The translations under genes and the position numbers were made by a program. 64,000 nt of DNA, from positions 192,589 to 256,588 of the forward strand of contig NMRB01000492.1 of the NCBI GenBank assembly GCA_002633025.1, given 5' to 3'. The notes beneath the pieces are model-generated. The model was not told the DNA's origin. It did not search any database and worked only from the letters and a program-made list of their open reading frames with translations. The DNA is from Notospermus geniculatus (lineage: Eukaryota > Nemertea > Pilidiophora > Heteronemertea > Lineidae). Below, piece by piece: positions 33,559 to 46,686 of this stretch; the first letter of the stretch is position 1; each line of letters starts with the position of its first letter.

Positions 33559-35011
33559 TTTTTTTGTGATAGTGTACACGTATAAGGCGTTCTTCGGCTT
33601 ACAACTTCTTCGCCTTCAGTTGTGTCTTGGGCCAAGACAATGGAGAGAAACGATATTGTAAAGTTTATCTCAAAGGCCGACGGCGCTGAAGTAAAAATAG
33701 TGGCTTCGTTAGGAAACAAATGATTCTTTACATTGTTCCCTTTTCTCATGTTCGTGCAACAAGTCTAAATTCCTTCAACACGCTATCTGCCCGAGGACAC
33801 AGTGTCTTGCCGTAAGAACATTTAAAGACCATTGAAAAAATCAATACTTTCTCGTCACAATGGCTCCCAAAAACCTGGACAAGATGGAGATTTGTGTCTT
33901 ATATTTCATAATTTTTTTTCTACGAGCACGAGCACTTGAAATGACACAGAAATTTTTTTTACCAGTATGGTAAATTTTTGTCGTCAAATACAACGTATAG
34001 AGGTTTTTCACGTGACTGACGTCACATTTCCATGACGACACGATGCCGCCATATTGGCCGTTAAAACGTCAATTGTGTGTTGACGCTGTGTAAAGACACA
34101 GACCGTAACGTCAGAATGTCCTGACGTGAGAGACGTCGTCGCCGGCCATTTGACGGCCAACATGGCCGATTCTGTGCAGTCACGTGACCGTTATGATTGT
34201 ATTATGGGCTGTATGAGAGAGATTACTAAAGTTTAAACCTGGCAAAGGCCCAACAATGCTGCTTTGGGTCTACTGCTATCTTCTTAGAGGGAAAGGACGA
34301 GAAAAACATGTTTTTCTTTTAATAAAAAGATGGGAGAGGCAGGTGAAGAGAAACTATTTATTTTTCTTTACGGCCTGAGTCTACAACAAACACGCATTTT
34401 CACTTCAGCAGCATGGGACTTCAAAATACTCACATGTAAGTACAGAATACCTCTCGAGTTGGAATGCTGCGGATGTAGACGTTAACATGAAGAACTCTTT
34501 TAACATGAATGCACTGTCACGTGGTGTATTCCTTTGTCGAGTAAAGTTTGCATTACGTCTGGTTGAGGCCAGGAAAAAACTCACGAATGAATAAATAACC
34601 AAGGATGTTGCAGCTGACGGTGTTGCCATGGTTTTAGTAGTGTGCGCATGCGCGCAAGCGATAGAAGTTTCACAGGAAACCACCAGGGCTTTTACCCCCT
34701 AGGGTCCGTACTTCAACTATATACTAGCTGATGGCTTACAACCCGGTTGGAACTCTGATGCGTCTATGTGGTAAATATGGACTGGAAACGGAGTAAGGCT
34801 CCCAACGGCTTTTTCATTGAAAATGCTATTCTTCCCATGCCCTTGCCGTTGATAGGGAAATTACATTAGGACGGGTTAGTCTAACCAAGTCCGTCCGGGG
34901 GGACGTGTCCCCGCGATCACGCTACGTGAACAACAGCATAAGAAGGCAAATCCCTCATCCCTGTAGAGTTGAAGCCATTTCCTTCCGTGGAAATGATCAG
35001 TTCATTGATCG
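33559..35011. repeat. Direct repeat 1, right copy
   Basis: Matches 32111-33557. Sequence beyond 35011 (GTCGTGAGG...) is unique and has no counterpart after the left copy, as expected if two overlapping contigs were abutted. Confidence 0.85.
33998..34198. mobile_element. GAGGTTCTTCAC-family MITE (in direct repeat 1, right)
   Basis: The same insertion as 32570-32748, with a fuller centre (AAAACGTCAATTGTGTGTTG). Confidence 0.75.
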
Positions 35012-35193
35012 GTCGTGAGGTTACATGTACTGTGCCTTATGGATGCGGTGTTGAATGACGTGTTTATGGTGGAGTTGAAACAGGACGTAATTCCTCTGAA
35101 GCTTGATGTTTAAAGTTAAGCTGGTGGTACGCATACGGAAATCTTATAAGATTCATCATCTCTGCGAGCTCGCGTCTGTCAACTAAACTCTTA

Positions 35194-35327
35194 GGGCCGT
35201 ATGCACCAACGAAGATTATCTTGAACTCAGGTTGAGCCACAACTTTTCCATGCCCGGCAAACCTGTACAATTGAAAAGCTGTGGCTCAACGTGAGTTCAA
35301 GATAATCTTCGTTGGTGCATACGGCCC
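35194..35327. mobile_element. 134-bp palindromic MITE (GGGCCGTATGCACCAACG)
   Basis: Arms of about 47 bp: GGGCCGTATGCACCAACGAA starts at 35194 and its exact complement ends at 35327. The inner part GTTGAGCCACA/TGTGGCTCAAC also pairs. The unpaired centre is about 35 bp. It is non-coding. Confidence 0.85.
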
Positions 35328-35710
35328 GATGTGCCACTTCATCTCTGCCAGCTTTATGTCCAGACTCGGCTCACGACAGCACGATATCCAGTCTTGCAAA
35401 CATGGAACTGTAGCTGCCAGCATCAGAGTGCAGTCTGTGAGATAATCTCCAGCGATTGGATGTATGCCAGGGTACTGAAGAAGAACCACTGAAAAGTCGA
35501 ATCAACACAAACGGTAAAATCACGCTGAAGAGGCCAGGTTGACATGTGCCAAAGTTAATCAGAAGGCATTTTTCATTGGCAGTTCGCCTTGGACCCAGTT
35601 AAAGTTAGATGGGATGAGCACGTTAGAGCCAATAAGATAAAAGATTTTATTTCTAAACATGAGAAAAAACTTGCCGAGTGATTAATTTTGGCACTCAGGT
35701 GTCATCATGC

Positions 35711-37337
35711 CCTCTTAAACGTGACTTTAGAGCATATTTTAGCACGCCCGATGGGGATCCTTTTATGAAAGCATCACTTCTAATTTGTATAAATGACGAC
35801 AAATTACGAAACGCTAAAACCACTCAAAATATCCATCAGTTTTGTTAGTGGCATATTTTTCGCTTTGCATCGGCTGCGTCTCATTTTTAGTCTTGCCTCA
35901 GCTGTCAAACTGACGACCGTGAAATCAGTTTAATCTATAATTGATGCATTGCTCAGTAACTTTTTACTCCAGCGATTTCGTTACATTTCGGCCAGCATTG
36001 CAACCTCGACACGCCTTCATAGTTTTATACGCTGCCATCAAGGCAAACTCAATAAATTCACGCATGCTAAAATATCAGTCCAGTGGGAAGCTTGGAAGAA
36101 CCGTTTCCACTGACAAGCCGAAGAGCCGCTTACATTGACAATCTGGTGCAGTCATCGTCTTACCAGACGATGTGCGAGCATTACAAACGACTCGGAGTGT
36201 CCTCCCCAAAATACGAACTCTATCTGAACTCTATCTTCGGCAGTATATCTCCTACTTAAGCCTTTCGTTTCAACGTCAACACTAAGTACCAACCCTGTTT
36301 CGAACAACGGGACCTAACCGCAGAAACCAAGTCTGGGTGCCTCATATCTTAGTGGTTGATGATTCCTTCCTTGCCAAATGCCCGCCGATTTCTTTCAGAA
36401 TCACCGTCATCCGACCGAAACATCCTCCCACAGCAGGGCTTTGGTGGATGAAGAGGAACGTAAAAACCTGGCCTGCTGTGGAAGGTTGGACCGAAGCGGT
36501 TCCAAACTCTCTGCTTGTAACCACAGATACCGACGAAGGAAAGCTAAGCCGGCCCAAAGGGAGAAATAAATCGATATTAGAATATTGTCTGGCCACGATA
36601 TCTATTCATATGTCATTGATCACACGAAGACTTTCGGGCTTAGTCATTTCCTTCTGTGTCCGCAGCTGATGAATGAGACCCGATCACTGGAGATAGAATT
36701 CTTCTGGTTCTGTCACTGAGGGGATATCTGGCAAACGGCAGTGTTGGCCGCCATTCAAAAAGATTTACAGTTCCAGTAAGGTACGGTATGATAACAAGGA
36801 AAGAGAGAGCGCAGTGGCTCATTGTGAGGTCCACCAGGCTGACGTCGACGACAAAGTGCGCCATATCACACACTCTCCACTTGCGCCGATGAAAAAGTCC
36901 GCCGTCGACGACGTCATTTGCCGTCCAGTATCAATGGCGGATTTAGACTGATCACTTGACGGATGACGTCACCTGCATGCTCTTTAAAGCGTAGTTTCAT
37001 ACCAAGAAGTCATTTTTGTTTTACACTACCACTCACCACGCACAGTAAAATTTTCCATGTGGTTTATTTGGAAATTCTGATTCAAGGGGTAAGGATAAAA
37101 TGTAGGCTATAGACCCAAGTTTTGGTCCACTGGCCGCCATAAACGGTCATATTATGTTTTGACGATTTTTAGGAGGGAAAGTAATAATAACGGTTTCTAA
37201 TGTGAAAGACATATAGCTTCCTACAACAAGTAAGACTAAGCCTCCGTTGAGGAGAAACCGCTGAGTGGAAATGGGGCTTTAAGTCACGCAAATTCCATCG
37301 CATATTTAGAATGTGAAATTCGCCTTTTGAATTTGAC
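35711..37337. repeat. Direct repeat 2, left copy (contig overlap)
   Basis: Repeated at 37339-38964 with dispersed substitutions and small indels. The left copy stops at TTTTGAATTTGAC right before the N at 37338, while the right copy continues into unique sequence (AACCTCATTG). Confidence 0.85.
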
Positions 37338-37338
37338 N

Positions 37339-38964
37339 CTCTTAAACGTGACTTTACAGCATATTTTAGCACGCCCGATGGGGATCCTTTTATGAAAGCA
37401 TCACTTCTAATTTGTATAAATGACGACAAATTACGAAACGCTAAAATCACTCAAAATATCCATCAGTTTTGTTAGTGGCATATTTTTCGCTTTGCATCGA
37501 CTGCGTCTCATTTTAGTCTTGCCTCAGCTGTCAAACTGACGACCGTGAAATCAGTTTAATCTATAATTGATGCATTGCTCAGTTACTTTTTACTCCAGCG
37601 ATTTCGTTACATTTCGGTCAGCATTGCAACCTCGACTCGCTTCCGTTGTTTTATATGCTGCAACCAAGGGAAATTCAATAAATTCACGCATGCTAAAATA
37701 TCAGTCCAGTGGGAAGCTTGGAAGAGCCATTTACACTGGCAAAGCCGAAGAGCCGCATTGACTCTGGTGCAGTCATCGTCTTACCAGACGATGTGGGAAT
37801 GCACTACAAACAACTCGGAGCGTCCTCTCCAAAATACGAACTCTATCTGAACTCTATCTTTGGCAGTATATCTCCTACTTAAGCCATTTCGATTGAACGT
37901 CAACACTAAGTACCAACCATGTTTCGAACAACGGGACCTAAACCGCAGAAACCAAGTCTGGGCGCCTCATATCTTAGTGGTTGATGATTCCTTCCTTGCC
38001 AAATGCCCGCCGATTTCTTTCAGAATCACCGTCATCCGACCGAAACATCCTTCCATAGCAGGGCTTTGGTGGATGAAGAGGATCGCGGTAAAAACCCGGC
38101 CTGCTGTGGAAGGTTGGACCGAAGCGGTTCCAAACTCTCTGCTTGTAACCACAGATACCGACGAAGGGAAGCTAAGCCGGCCCAAAGGGAGAAATAAATC
38201 GATATTAGAATATTGTCTGGCCACGATATCTATTCATATGTCATTGATCACACGAAGACTTTCGGGCTTAGTCATTTCCTTCTGTGTCCGCAGCTGATGA
38301 ATGAGACCCGATCACTGGAGATAGAATTCTTCTGGTTCTGTCACTGAGGGGATATCTGGCAAACGGCAGTGTTGGCCGCCATTCAAAAAGATTTACAGTT
38401 CCAGTAAGGTACGGTATGATAACAAGGAAAGAGAGAGCGCAGTGGCTCATTGTGAGGTCCACCAGGCTGACGTCGACGACAAAGTGCGCCATATCACACA
38501 CTCTCCACTTGCGCCGATGAAAAAGTCCGCCGTCGACGACGTCATTTGCCGTCCAGTATCAATGGCGGATTTAGACTGATCACTTGACGGATGACGTCAC
38601 CTGCATGCTCTTTAAAGCGTAGTTTCATACCAAGAAGTCATTTTTGTTTTACACTACCACTTACCACGCACAGTAAAATTTTCCATGTGGTTTATTTGGA
38701 AATTCTGATTCAAGGGGTAAGGATAAAATGTAGGCTATAGACCCAAGTTTTGGTCCACTGGCCGCCATAAACGGTCATATTATGTTTTGACGATTTTTAG
38801 GAGGGAAAGTAATAATAACGGTTTCTAATGTGAAAGACATATAGCTTCCTACAACAAGTAAGACTAAGCCTCCGTTGAGGAGAAACCGCTGAGTGGAAAT
38901 GGGGCTTTAAGTCACGCAAATTCCATCGCATATTTAGAATGTGAAATTCGCCTTTTGAATTTGA
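37339..38964. repeat. Direct repeat 2, right copy
   Basis: Matches 35711-37337. Reading frames in the two copies (for example plus 36337-36669 and 37860-38297) differ by in-frame and out-of-frame indels outside their shared core. No family is recognised, so I do not call a gene here. Confidence 0.8.
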
Positions 38965-40548
38965 CAACCTCATTGTTTATGTTTTGGGTATTAGCATCTT
39001 CTCATGAGGCAGGTTGTCATGTCGGCCTTTCATTGATATACCGTTATACATATCGAATATCTTTACTCTTTTGAATGACTGTATAATGGACAGTGATTTA
39101 ACACATTTTCCACAGGGTCACCTTGAGATCGTCGGTGGTTGGATGGTTGCCCTGCCGACGAGTATCTCTTGAATACCTGATCGAACCTGTTCATCAGATT
39201 ACAGTCTCTTGAGGAAATTGCTTTCGCATATATTCACAGTGATGTCGATGTATTGTCTTTGTCCAGCTGACGTACCCCGCATCTCTGGTCGACAATTAAT
39301 GACATACCAAGGCATGGGTCAAAGAATGAAATGTGTATGATGTTGCACTGGGCTCCGTCCAAACTGTTAAACAGTGGCAGGGCCAATGTGTTGACAATGT
39401 TGTGCAGAAGCCCATGCCTGTCGTCGTGTCCATAATAAAGGTGTTTTTAGCTGAAACACCGTTTCTGAATTCTGCCCTGCAGCAATAGCCGTCTGGCGCA
39501 TTGTGAGTCCTCCTTCGCTGAGAGACATTATCGTTGAATATGATCGCTGTCAAGAACTGGAGGATGAATCCTCGGGAAGAGACAGCCTGTTCAAGTACCA
39601 CAAGAACCTCACGTCGCCCTTCTCTTCTTTCCATGACTAAAGACTCGCCCAAAAACAAGTATTCCGACGACCCTCATATCAAATTATGACGCGTTTTATA
39701 TTACAAATCTAATATAATTCACTGGTATGTAGGAGCCATGTGACTAGACGAGAGGTAGAAGTTGTCAAGCTCGCCATATTTGGCCTGGTTGCTGTAAAAG
39801 CGATTGTTCTGTAGAGGGTCAAGGGTAACCATGATTTGAAAGCTGTTGGGAAGCTGTTTAGTTCTGTGCTGAACAGGAGACGTTGTTCTTTTCCAACTTA
39901 TCCTAATTCCCCGCCGATAGAGCAGAGTTCATCATCGGACTTCCATCCACATATCGTATTAGTATTCTGTTCGCTGTGTGCCTAAAGCTACGTAAGTCGC
40001 TGATCGGATCGCACTAACTTCGCCCTAGGTGATCCTTTAGCGTTGCGAAGACAAGCTTTTAATAAACGTAGCATTCGTGACAATCTGAACATTGTGTAGA
40101 ACCGCAGGCGACAAGTGACTGATCAGACTCTCTATGATGTTTATGGATTACCCCGGGGAGAAAACCTAGCCACTTGAGCTAAAGACAACATGGCGCTGAG
40201 AGCAGTAAGAGTCACAGGAAAGAACCTGACGCGTCGCGTTTTACTTGCTTTCTCTCTGGGCAAGTGTCACGTATCGGCGGCTGTGTGTAATTTAGTAAAA
40301 CACGGAAATGTCAGAGTTTATGAAGGGTATTCAGCAAGCAGCTGTTTTACTTTATACACTGTGTCTAGGCCAGTGTGTTGTTGTTTACATTGAACGCTTT
40401 GCCCTGAAGCTGAAGAGTTGCGATCGAAGACCGGTTTGTACTGTCATGACTGTACATTCAAATTCAGCTGATCATACGGCAAACCCTACTGCTATTTGAT
40501 CTGCGACGGCAGAATTGAATGAATAACGCTTTTGCCTGTCTTCAGTTG
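38965..40548. other. Intergenic; no firm gene
   Basis: A minus-strand frame of 120 codons (39296-39658) and a plus frame starting at 40190 (AACATGGCGCTG context) are open, but I recognise no domain and see no partner exons. Confidence 0.4.
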
Positions 40549-40941
40549 TTAAAGTGCCACTGTAGGCATGATGTATGCCTCAGTATCCCTCCCCTGGCGG
40601 CGGAATCTGGAACCAACGTGATAAGACTGGTGCCATGTCCAACTCATATAAAACCAGTGGTAACATCTACACTGACACTATGAAAATAATTGCCGCCATC
40701 TTTTCATCACTTGAGAAGTTTAACGCGCTAGCTGTTATAACTAACCCTTCATCAAGTATGGTACCATGCGTCAGTTCATTCTTTTACCTGTGGCAACAGT
40801 CTCAATGCCTAATTGGTAACTAAGGTCATTCAAATAGATAGATTTGAACAGTCTTGTCGAGCATGCATAAACGAGGTTGCCTAAAGGTCAAAGGTTACGT
40901 CGGCCGTCACAAGATCGAAAACCTAGTCAGTGGCGCTTTAA
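40549..40941. mobile_element. TTAA-bounded non-autonomous element (copy B, inverted)
   Basis: TTAAAGTGCCACTG at the left and CAGTGGCGCTTTAA at the right. The interior is the inverted counterpart of 19531-20049, about 125 bp shorter. Confidence 0.7.
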
Positions 40942-41856
40942 GCCATGCAAGTCATTTGCTAATATCTGTAGCTCATTCAGCCCTGATATATTAATATCAT
41001 CAGAAGTATTATAATTAGGGCTCATTCGCTAATATCCAATCGCCCAGTTGACCCGAAATTTGGCCGCTTAGGCACACCAATATGCGTATTACTGTAATTA
41101 GGGTTCAGTCGCCAGGAGCCAATCACCTTGTTTACGCTTAGCTGCTGGCCATGATCAGTCTGACCGTTCTTAGGAGCTCAAGGCAAAGCTACGTCTCTGT
41201 AACGGATATGAAAAATTTTGTCATGCAGAAGAAAGCGACAAGATTAAGCAATGTTTCGGGAGCGTATGAAATGTGCGCTCATTCGCCGGCCAGAATCAGG
41301 TAGGTAATATACACTCTTAGAAAAAAGGATCTTAAAGGAACCTTTGCTTGGCACTGTGGGAGAACCCTCTGTACCGACAGAGCCTGGGAGCATCGTGATG
41401 GGACGTGAACCACTCGTGGAATATTCGGCGGCAAATAGAATTAGTAACAGGACGACGGTGGAATGGCACGGCTATCTTGAAAATTACTAGAAGCAATTGA
41501 TGTGATCGGATATGGCAACGGCTGACGGAAATGACGGCTGGTATCATGCGAATATGGATTAATAATATAGTGGTCTGATTTCCTGCCTAGAACAGACACG
41601 ACCCTAAGACTCAGATTCATTCCCCATTATTCGTCCATCACTGGCTGAAAACTGGGCCCGATTCTGTCTCGGAGGTGATATTTCAGCCAATCAATTAGTG
41701 GCTAGTAGGCCAGTCAGAGCTTCGGTTTCATTAATTCAGTTTGCAGAGGGACTCCATTCGTTGGAAGTCCGAGTAAATAAATGACTGAACATCCAGTTAA
41801 CGGCAGCATTTCTAAGTTAGTGACAGAATAGACCAAAGGAGTTATATTTGTTGAAT
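40942..41856. other. Intergenic; nothing recognised
   Basis: ATTAGGGCTCATTCGC and ATTAGGGTTCAGTCGC-type blocks recur at about 41017 and 41097, a weak local duplication. There is no gene evidence. Confidence 0.45.
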
Positions 41857-42052
41857 AGACGTTTCTCGAATTCGCAGATCTGCGCACACACCTTCCGCCG
41901 AAATCGCAACCACAACCTCGATATGAAACCAGCTGACGTGACGCCATCCATGATTCAGCAATGGTCGCGTCTGACGCAACGTCGTTGAAGTCACAAACGT
42001 GGGGTTCTCTGCATGACGTCATTCAGTTTCAGACCGAGGTTGTGTTTGCGGC
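41857..42052. mobile_element. TCGCAGATCTGCGCAC-family palindromic MITE, 3' truncated
   Basis: TTCTCGAATTCGCAGATCTG, CGCCGAAATCGCAACCACAA and GACGTGACGCCATCCATGAT match 63507-63750. The right arm stops at GAGGTTGTGTTTGCGG, so the final ~50 bp are missing. Confidence 0.7.
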
Positions 42053-42630
42053 CCTAAATGTCGCTCTGCACTGTATGTAATGAAACTGACAAAAATATCA
42101 GCGATCTTCTTATAATTAACCGAGACGTAACCTCGTCAATTTAAAAATGTCGGAAACAATCCTTCTCGGGATGATTGTCAAATGCAGAATCACCAGTTGA
42201 AGACAAATGAACGTCGATATGTCGTTGATCGTCTTCAGATGAGGAATTCCAAGTTTTTGTCCATTACACTTGTCAGTGTCAGACCTCTTCAAGAAATGAT
42301 GTGTCAGGCGTTGCCATGATACTGAGACTTTAGAAGAACCGAGAGAAAGTAGCTGCATCACTAAGATGTCAAATATTCTTTAAACAATGGCCTGACATGC
42401 CTGATAACTAATGGCTTTTATAAGAACAAAGAGAACGTAACGTCTTAAATGCCAAGTGAGATGCCAAATGTTCTTCGGACAATAGTCAGATATCGAAGCT
42501 TTGATAAGAACTCAGGGCTGACACCGATCAAACGGCAGTGAATTCATCTCGGTGGAAGTGATGCATACTTCTAACATTATTGTTTCTCATTTTCAAATAT
42601 CGCTGGTGGGATGGACAAGACAAAAACAGA
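42053..42630. other. Intergenic; nothing recognised
   Basis: No exon, RNA gene or paired repeat seen. Confidence 0.45.
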
Positions 42631-43220
42631 GATTCTCCGGCCTCGTGTAAATTGTTAATCGACATGTTTGCCGCCTCGTCATCTTTAATCACCCTGACAC
42701 GAATCTCTTTTAACTGAATTATTTATTGCTCATTCGGATGGCATCCATTAGGAGCAAGGACAACCGTCACGAAACATTTCAATCAACAATTATCAATCAA
42801 AGCTTCCAATACCGCCGTGCTGAAGTCTGGGATTCCGTGTTGCTGGCCAACTAGTGGATGGTAAAATGAGTAATATCACTCTCTTTTCCACATTTGGTAA
42901 GTTCCAGGGCCATATAGATTTTAAGGAGTCTTGAAAACAAGGAATCCCTCGTAAACGAAGTAATGGTGTGAAAAAGTATATTTGAAGATCACCTTTTTTA
43001 ACGTCTAATAACCAGCAGGACAACCCCCCCCCCTTAAAAATGTGTTTCCAAAGATATTTTATTCAATCAGAGAACCGTAGTGAACTACTTCTGGCCTGGA
43101 GTTCTTTTTTGGGTAAACTATGAACAGACAAATTCCACATCGGCCTAATCGACCACCTTGAGATAACAAGGCCTAAGGTCGGTCACTTTGCCTTCAATGC
43201 TTCTTTTAGATAGATCGTAC

Positions 43221-43312
43221 TCCGAAGTCGGAGCGATTTGAACTTTCGATGGTTCAAAATGGGATTTCCGAAGTCGGAGCGATTTGAACTTTCGATGGTT
43301 CAAAATGGGATT
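43221..43312 (+). repeat. 46-bp tandem duplication
   Basis: A 46-bp unit starting TCCGAAGTCGGAGCGATTTG occurs twice in a row without mismatch. It lies in the ~550-bp stretch missing from the other copy. Confidence 0.9.
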
Positions 43313-43848
43313 TCCGTAAGTTGGCTCACTTGATTGGGAGCACATTTCCAGATGGCCATTGAAACCAACTGACATGATCATAGCGTTAACATGATGCAGA
43401 AATGACGACCAATGCCTTTCGAAAGACTTAATTTAGTATCCGTGAGTTCACGCGTTATTGACGGCAGTGAGCGCTTTCTCTTGTACGATTGATATCAAAC
43501 GGTATTACGACAACATAATCGTGTATGGTTTGCCACGCTTCGACAGTGATAGCCCATCTTGCAAGAAGAAATTGCATTATGGTTAATCATATCTGAATCA
43601 GTATGCGTGCGGTGTCGGGATCGGTCGAGCGGTGACGAACAAGCTCGTTGGTTGGTTAATGAAATAGTACGAGTTTGTCAGGATAATTAGAGCCAATCAC
43701 TAGAACAAGGTAAATCGCTCTGATTGCCTGCGTGAGGCGCGTGAGACTCCTCTTCTTTACCTTTAGTCAGTGGAGTACTTCAAGAGTACATCATTCTAGA
43801 TAACAAGCCAGAAATATTTCAAGCATGTTAATGAATAAGCAAGGACTG

Positions 43849-44076
43849 TAGAGGTTCTTCACGTGACGTCACATTTCCATGACGACACGATGCCGCCATG
43901 TTGGGCGACAAAATGTCAAGCGACGTCGCGTCATGAACACAGCGTCAACACACAGATCGTGACGTCGAAATGTCATGACGTGACAGTTTTGACGTCGTCG
44001 ACAGCCACTTGACGGCCAGCATGGCCTCTTCTTGCAGTCACGTGGTGACCGTTGTGACGTCAGTGAAGAACGTCTA
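43849..44076. mobile_element. GAGGTTCTTCAC-family palindromic MITE, near-complete
   Basis: TAGAGGTTCTTCACGTGACG at the left and GTGACGTCAGTGAAGAACG at the right, about 228 bp, with the full family core. TA at both edges fits a TA target duplication. Confidence 0.8.
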
Positions 44077-45466
44077 TAAAAGGCAATGGTAATAGTGGTT
44101 GCAGGACTATTCTCTTGGCTTGAGAGAGACCTATGGTCTACATCCAACTTGCAATGATTTATATTTTGACGCCCGACTTTCATGTTCTATATAGGACCTA
44201 TCGCGTCACTGCCTCTAAATATCACTCCTTAGATGAATGCCCTGGTCGTTGCCGCCTTGTCAATTCCTTCGAGTAAGATGAATGACTGATTTTCTCTGCA
44301 TAGAAAGGTATCTCGACGTGAATAATTTACGATGTAATAACATGAAAAAATAGTCGGGTTTGCGTTCGTTGGTTTTTCCTGAGCGGATGTTGCTGATTGG
44401 TGTTTTTATCAACCCCTCGTCGTTCTGGTTGTATTGGAGGCGTTGAGAAAAGCACCCAAGAGCGTGTGATTGGTTACGCAGCAAGACTAGTCCCGGAGCT
44501 GGGCGACTTTTACTTAGGACTCTCTTGTGGGATAGTTAGCCTACCTGACTACAAAAACACTTTTCTTAGGTGTAGCCAATGGTGGGTGTGGGAGATAGCG
44601 GGTTTTGAATTCTTGGAACTGGCTTTATCATTGGACGAAAGAGCTGAGGTTTGCTGCCTTGAAGACTCGCCTTCGTTGGCAAAACATTTTCATGATATCG
44701 ACCCGGTTGCATTATGAGACCGCAATGGTCATATGTCAAAAGATTACCGCTGATTATATGAATGGTGCGTATATTTCCGACAACAATCGTATGGTTCCTA
44801 TTGTACTTTCATATTCATATCCGTCCACGGAGGTAAATTCTGTATTTCCTCGTTTCTATCGATCGGATATATTACATTAACAACATTTTTTACGGCCACC
44901 GTGTTGGCTTTCTCACTCTTGTTTATCCGCGTAAGGAGGAACGAATTTCTCCTGGGAATGGCGTGTAAATTCGCGGCGGCTCAGAGTAGGTAACTCTCGG
45001 TTATCGAGAAAGGTTACTCCTGGGATTTCAGGTGTAAAGCGAGTTTCACTACTCTAAGGACTGACTAGATTCCAAGCTGACATTTTTCAGTTGACCAAGC
45101 CTGTCCGGAGGCTGATAAACTGTTAGCTTGCCGTCCATCCGATTCCTTTCTGAAGCTTAATATATCCTCCTCAGATAATGTTACAGCGCTGATCGCCGAA
45201 GGGGGTGAAAGGAGAAATGTCAACAAGGCCTTGAAGGGCTCCAATTCCACACGCGGATTATCTTGTCCATGGAGCCGATGATGAATCGGAATTCGTTAAG
45301 TAAGAATCGGTGTTAGCAGCTAAAAGCCTGCCTGTACTTCTTCTGATGGATTTATAAGCGGCGAGACGAGAAAGTTGACTGTCGTTGTTGCCGAAGAAGT
45401 GAATATGACAGGGGTATGACAGCCGTTGTTTGTTTATATCTTTTCTCTTTCATTGTGCGAATGAGG

Positions 45467-45627
45467 CAGGCGCGGATCCGGGGGGCGCCCCCCCCTTTCG
45501 GCCAACAAATCTGTAAAATTGACCGTGAAATTCTGAAAGTTGCAGCAAATCATTGAAATTCACCGCAGATTTCAATATTTCTAGCAGAGTGCACCCCCTC
45601 CTTTCAGAAATCGTGGTCCCGCCCCTG
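45467..45627. mobile_element. hAT-like MITE (CAGG...CCTG ends)
   Basis: Starts CAGGCGCGGATCCGGGGGGC and ends GTGGTCCCGCCCCTG. TGAGG is directly repeated at 45462-45466 and 45628-45632. CAGGGGCGG-type tips with a purine/pyrimidine-rich subterminus are common in hAT non-autonomous elements, but a hAT target duplication would be 8 bp. A palindromic GGGGGGCGCCCCCC lies at the left. The second copy is at 50008-50168. Confidence 0.55.
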
Positions 45628-46467
45628 TGAGGAACTTGTGTTTGCGGATATCATCATTATCATTCACTAGATGAAGATGACAAGGTCAACAATTTTGGTC
45701 GAGGGGTGACATTTCGGTCTGTCCCCCGACATGGAAGCGCGCCATTTTCTATATCGTACCCGTACATGTATGTGACACATGTATGTGTCACAACCTGTCT
45801 CTCCGGCTGCTGGACAGGTGCCCGGCAGCGGGGGAATGCGTGAAGACGTGAAAACCCATGTTGAAAGATCATTTGGGGGACGTTTTTATATTTTATGAGA
45901 CTATCAAGTACTAAGCTAGTAACACCAGCTTCCTGAGTAAGAAATGAAAACAGAGAATTTGCTCTGTGCGTTCAGTTGCCAGTGTTCATTTTGAGGATTC
46001 TCCAAAAGTCTTACTTTCGTAATGACTTTTAAATCAAATCTGTTCATTTGCTCATTCAACTCTGCATGCTGCATTAAGATCTACTTCTTTAGCAGAGTTT
46101 TTGACGTTTCGTGCTGCATTTACTTCCATTAAGCAAATCATGGTGAAATTAGGGCAAAATTGACTGAGAATACCTCCTCTTGAAGAAAATCGAGTCAGCA
46201 TATCATCATTTTTTATCTCAAATTACCGGATTTTATGAGACACCGTGACATGGCTATGTTTATAGAGCCATATCGATCACTGCTGTACATTGATAGGTAG
46301 AAAGGTGAAGATGTCACGCTCAATAGTGTTGGTACTTGGAAACTTGAGAGGTGCACTCTTGCATTATTGGATTAGCTGGGACACAGCTGGAGCTCGGGAC
46401 ACACAACTCATGTCGTCTAATGCGAAGACAGACAAAGTGCGTATGCTACGTGTAACGACAGCTTTTT

Positions 46468-46686
46468 TGAGTTTCTCAAATTTCCATGACGACACGATGA
46501 CGCCATATTGGCTGTCAAAGTGTCAAGGGACGTCACGGCATGAACACAGCGTCAACACACAGAACGTGACGTCAAAATGTCATGACGTGACAGTTTTGAC
46601 GTCGTCGTCGGCCATTTGACGGCCAACATGGCCGATTCTTTTGCAGGTAGTCACCTGACCGTTGTGACGTCAGTGAAGAACCTCTA
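46468..46686. mobile_element. GAGGTTCTTCAC-family MITE
   Basis: The left end is altered (GAGTTTCTCAAATTTCC), while the right end is intact (GTGACGTCAGTGAAGAACCT). The family core is present. Confidence 0.75.

Noticed and set aside
32111-35011. Genuine tandem gene duplication
   Set aside because: Copy boundaries fall exactly on the N and only one copy has the outer flank, which fits contig overlap better.
36337-38297. Repeated 110-145-codon frames with overlapping antisense frames
   Set aside because: Present twice only because of contig overlap; no family recognised, and indels break the flanks.
45065-45250. Minus-strand frame reading FKALLTFLLSPPSAISAVTL
   Set aside because: Looks protein-like but has no start context or partner exons, and the two versions differ by an indel at its end.
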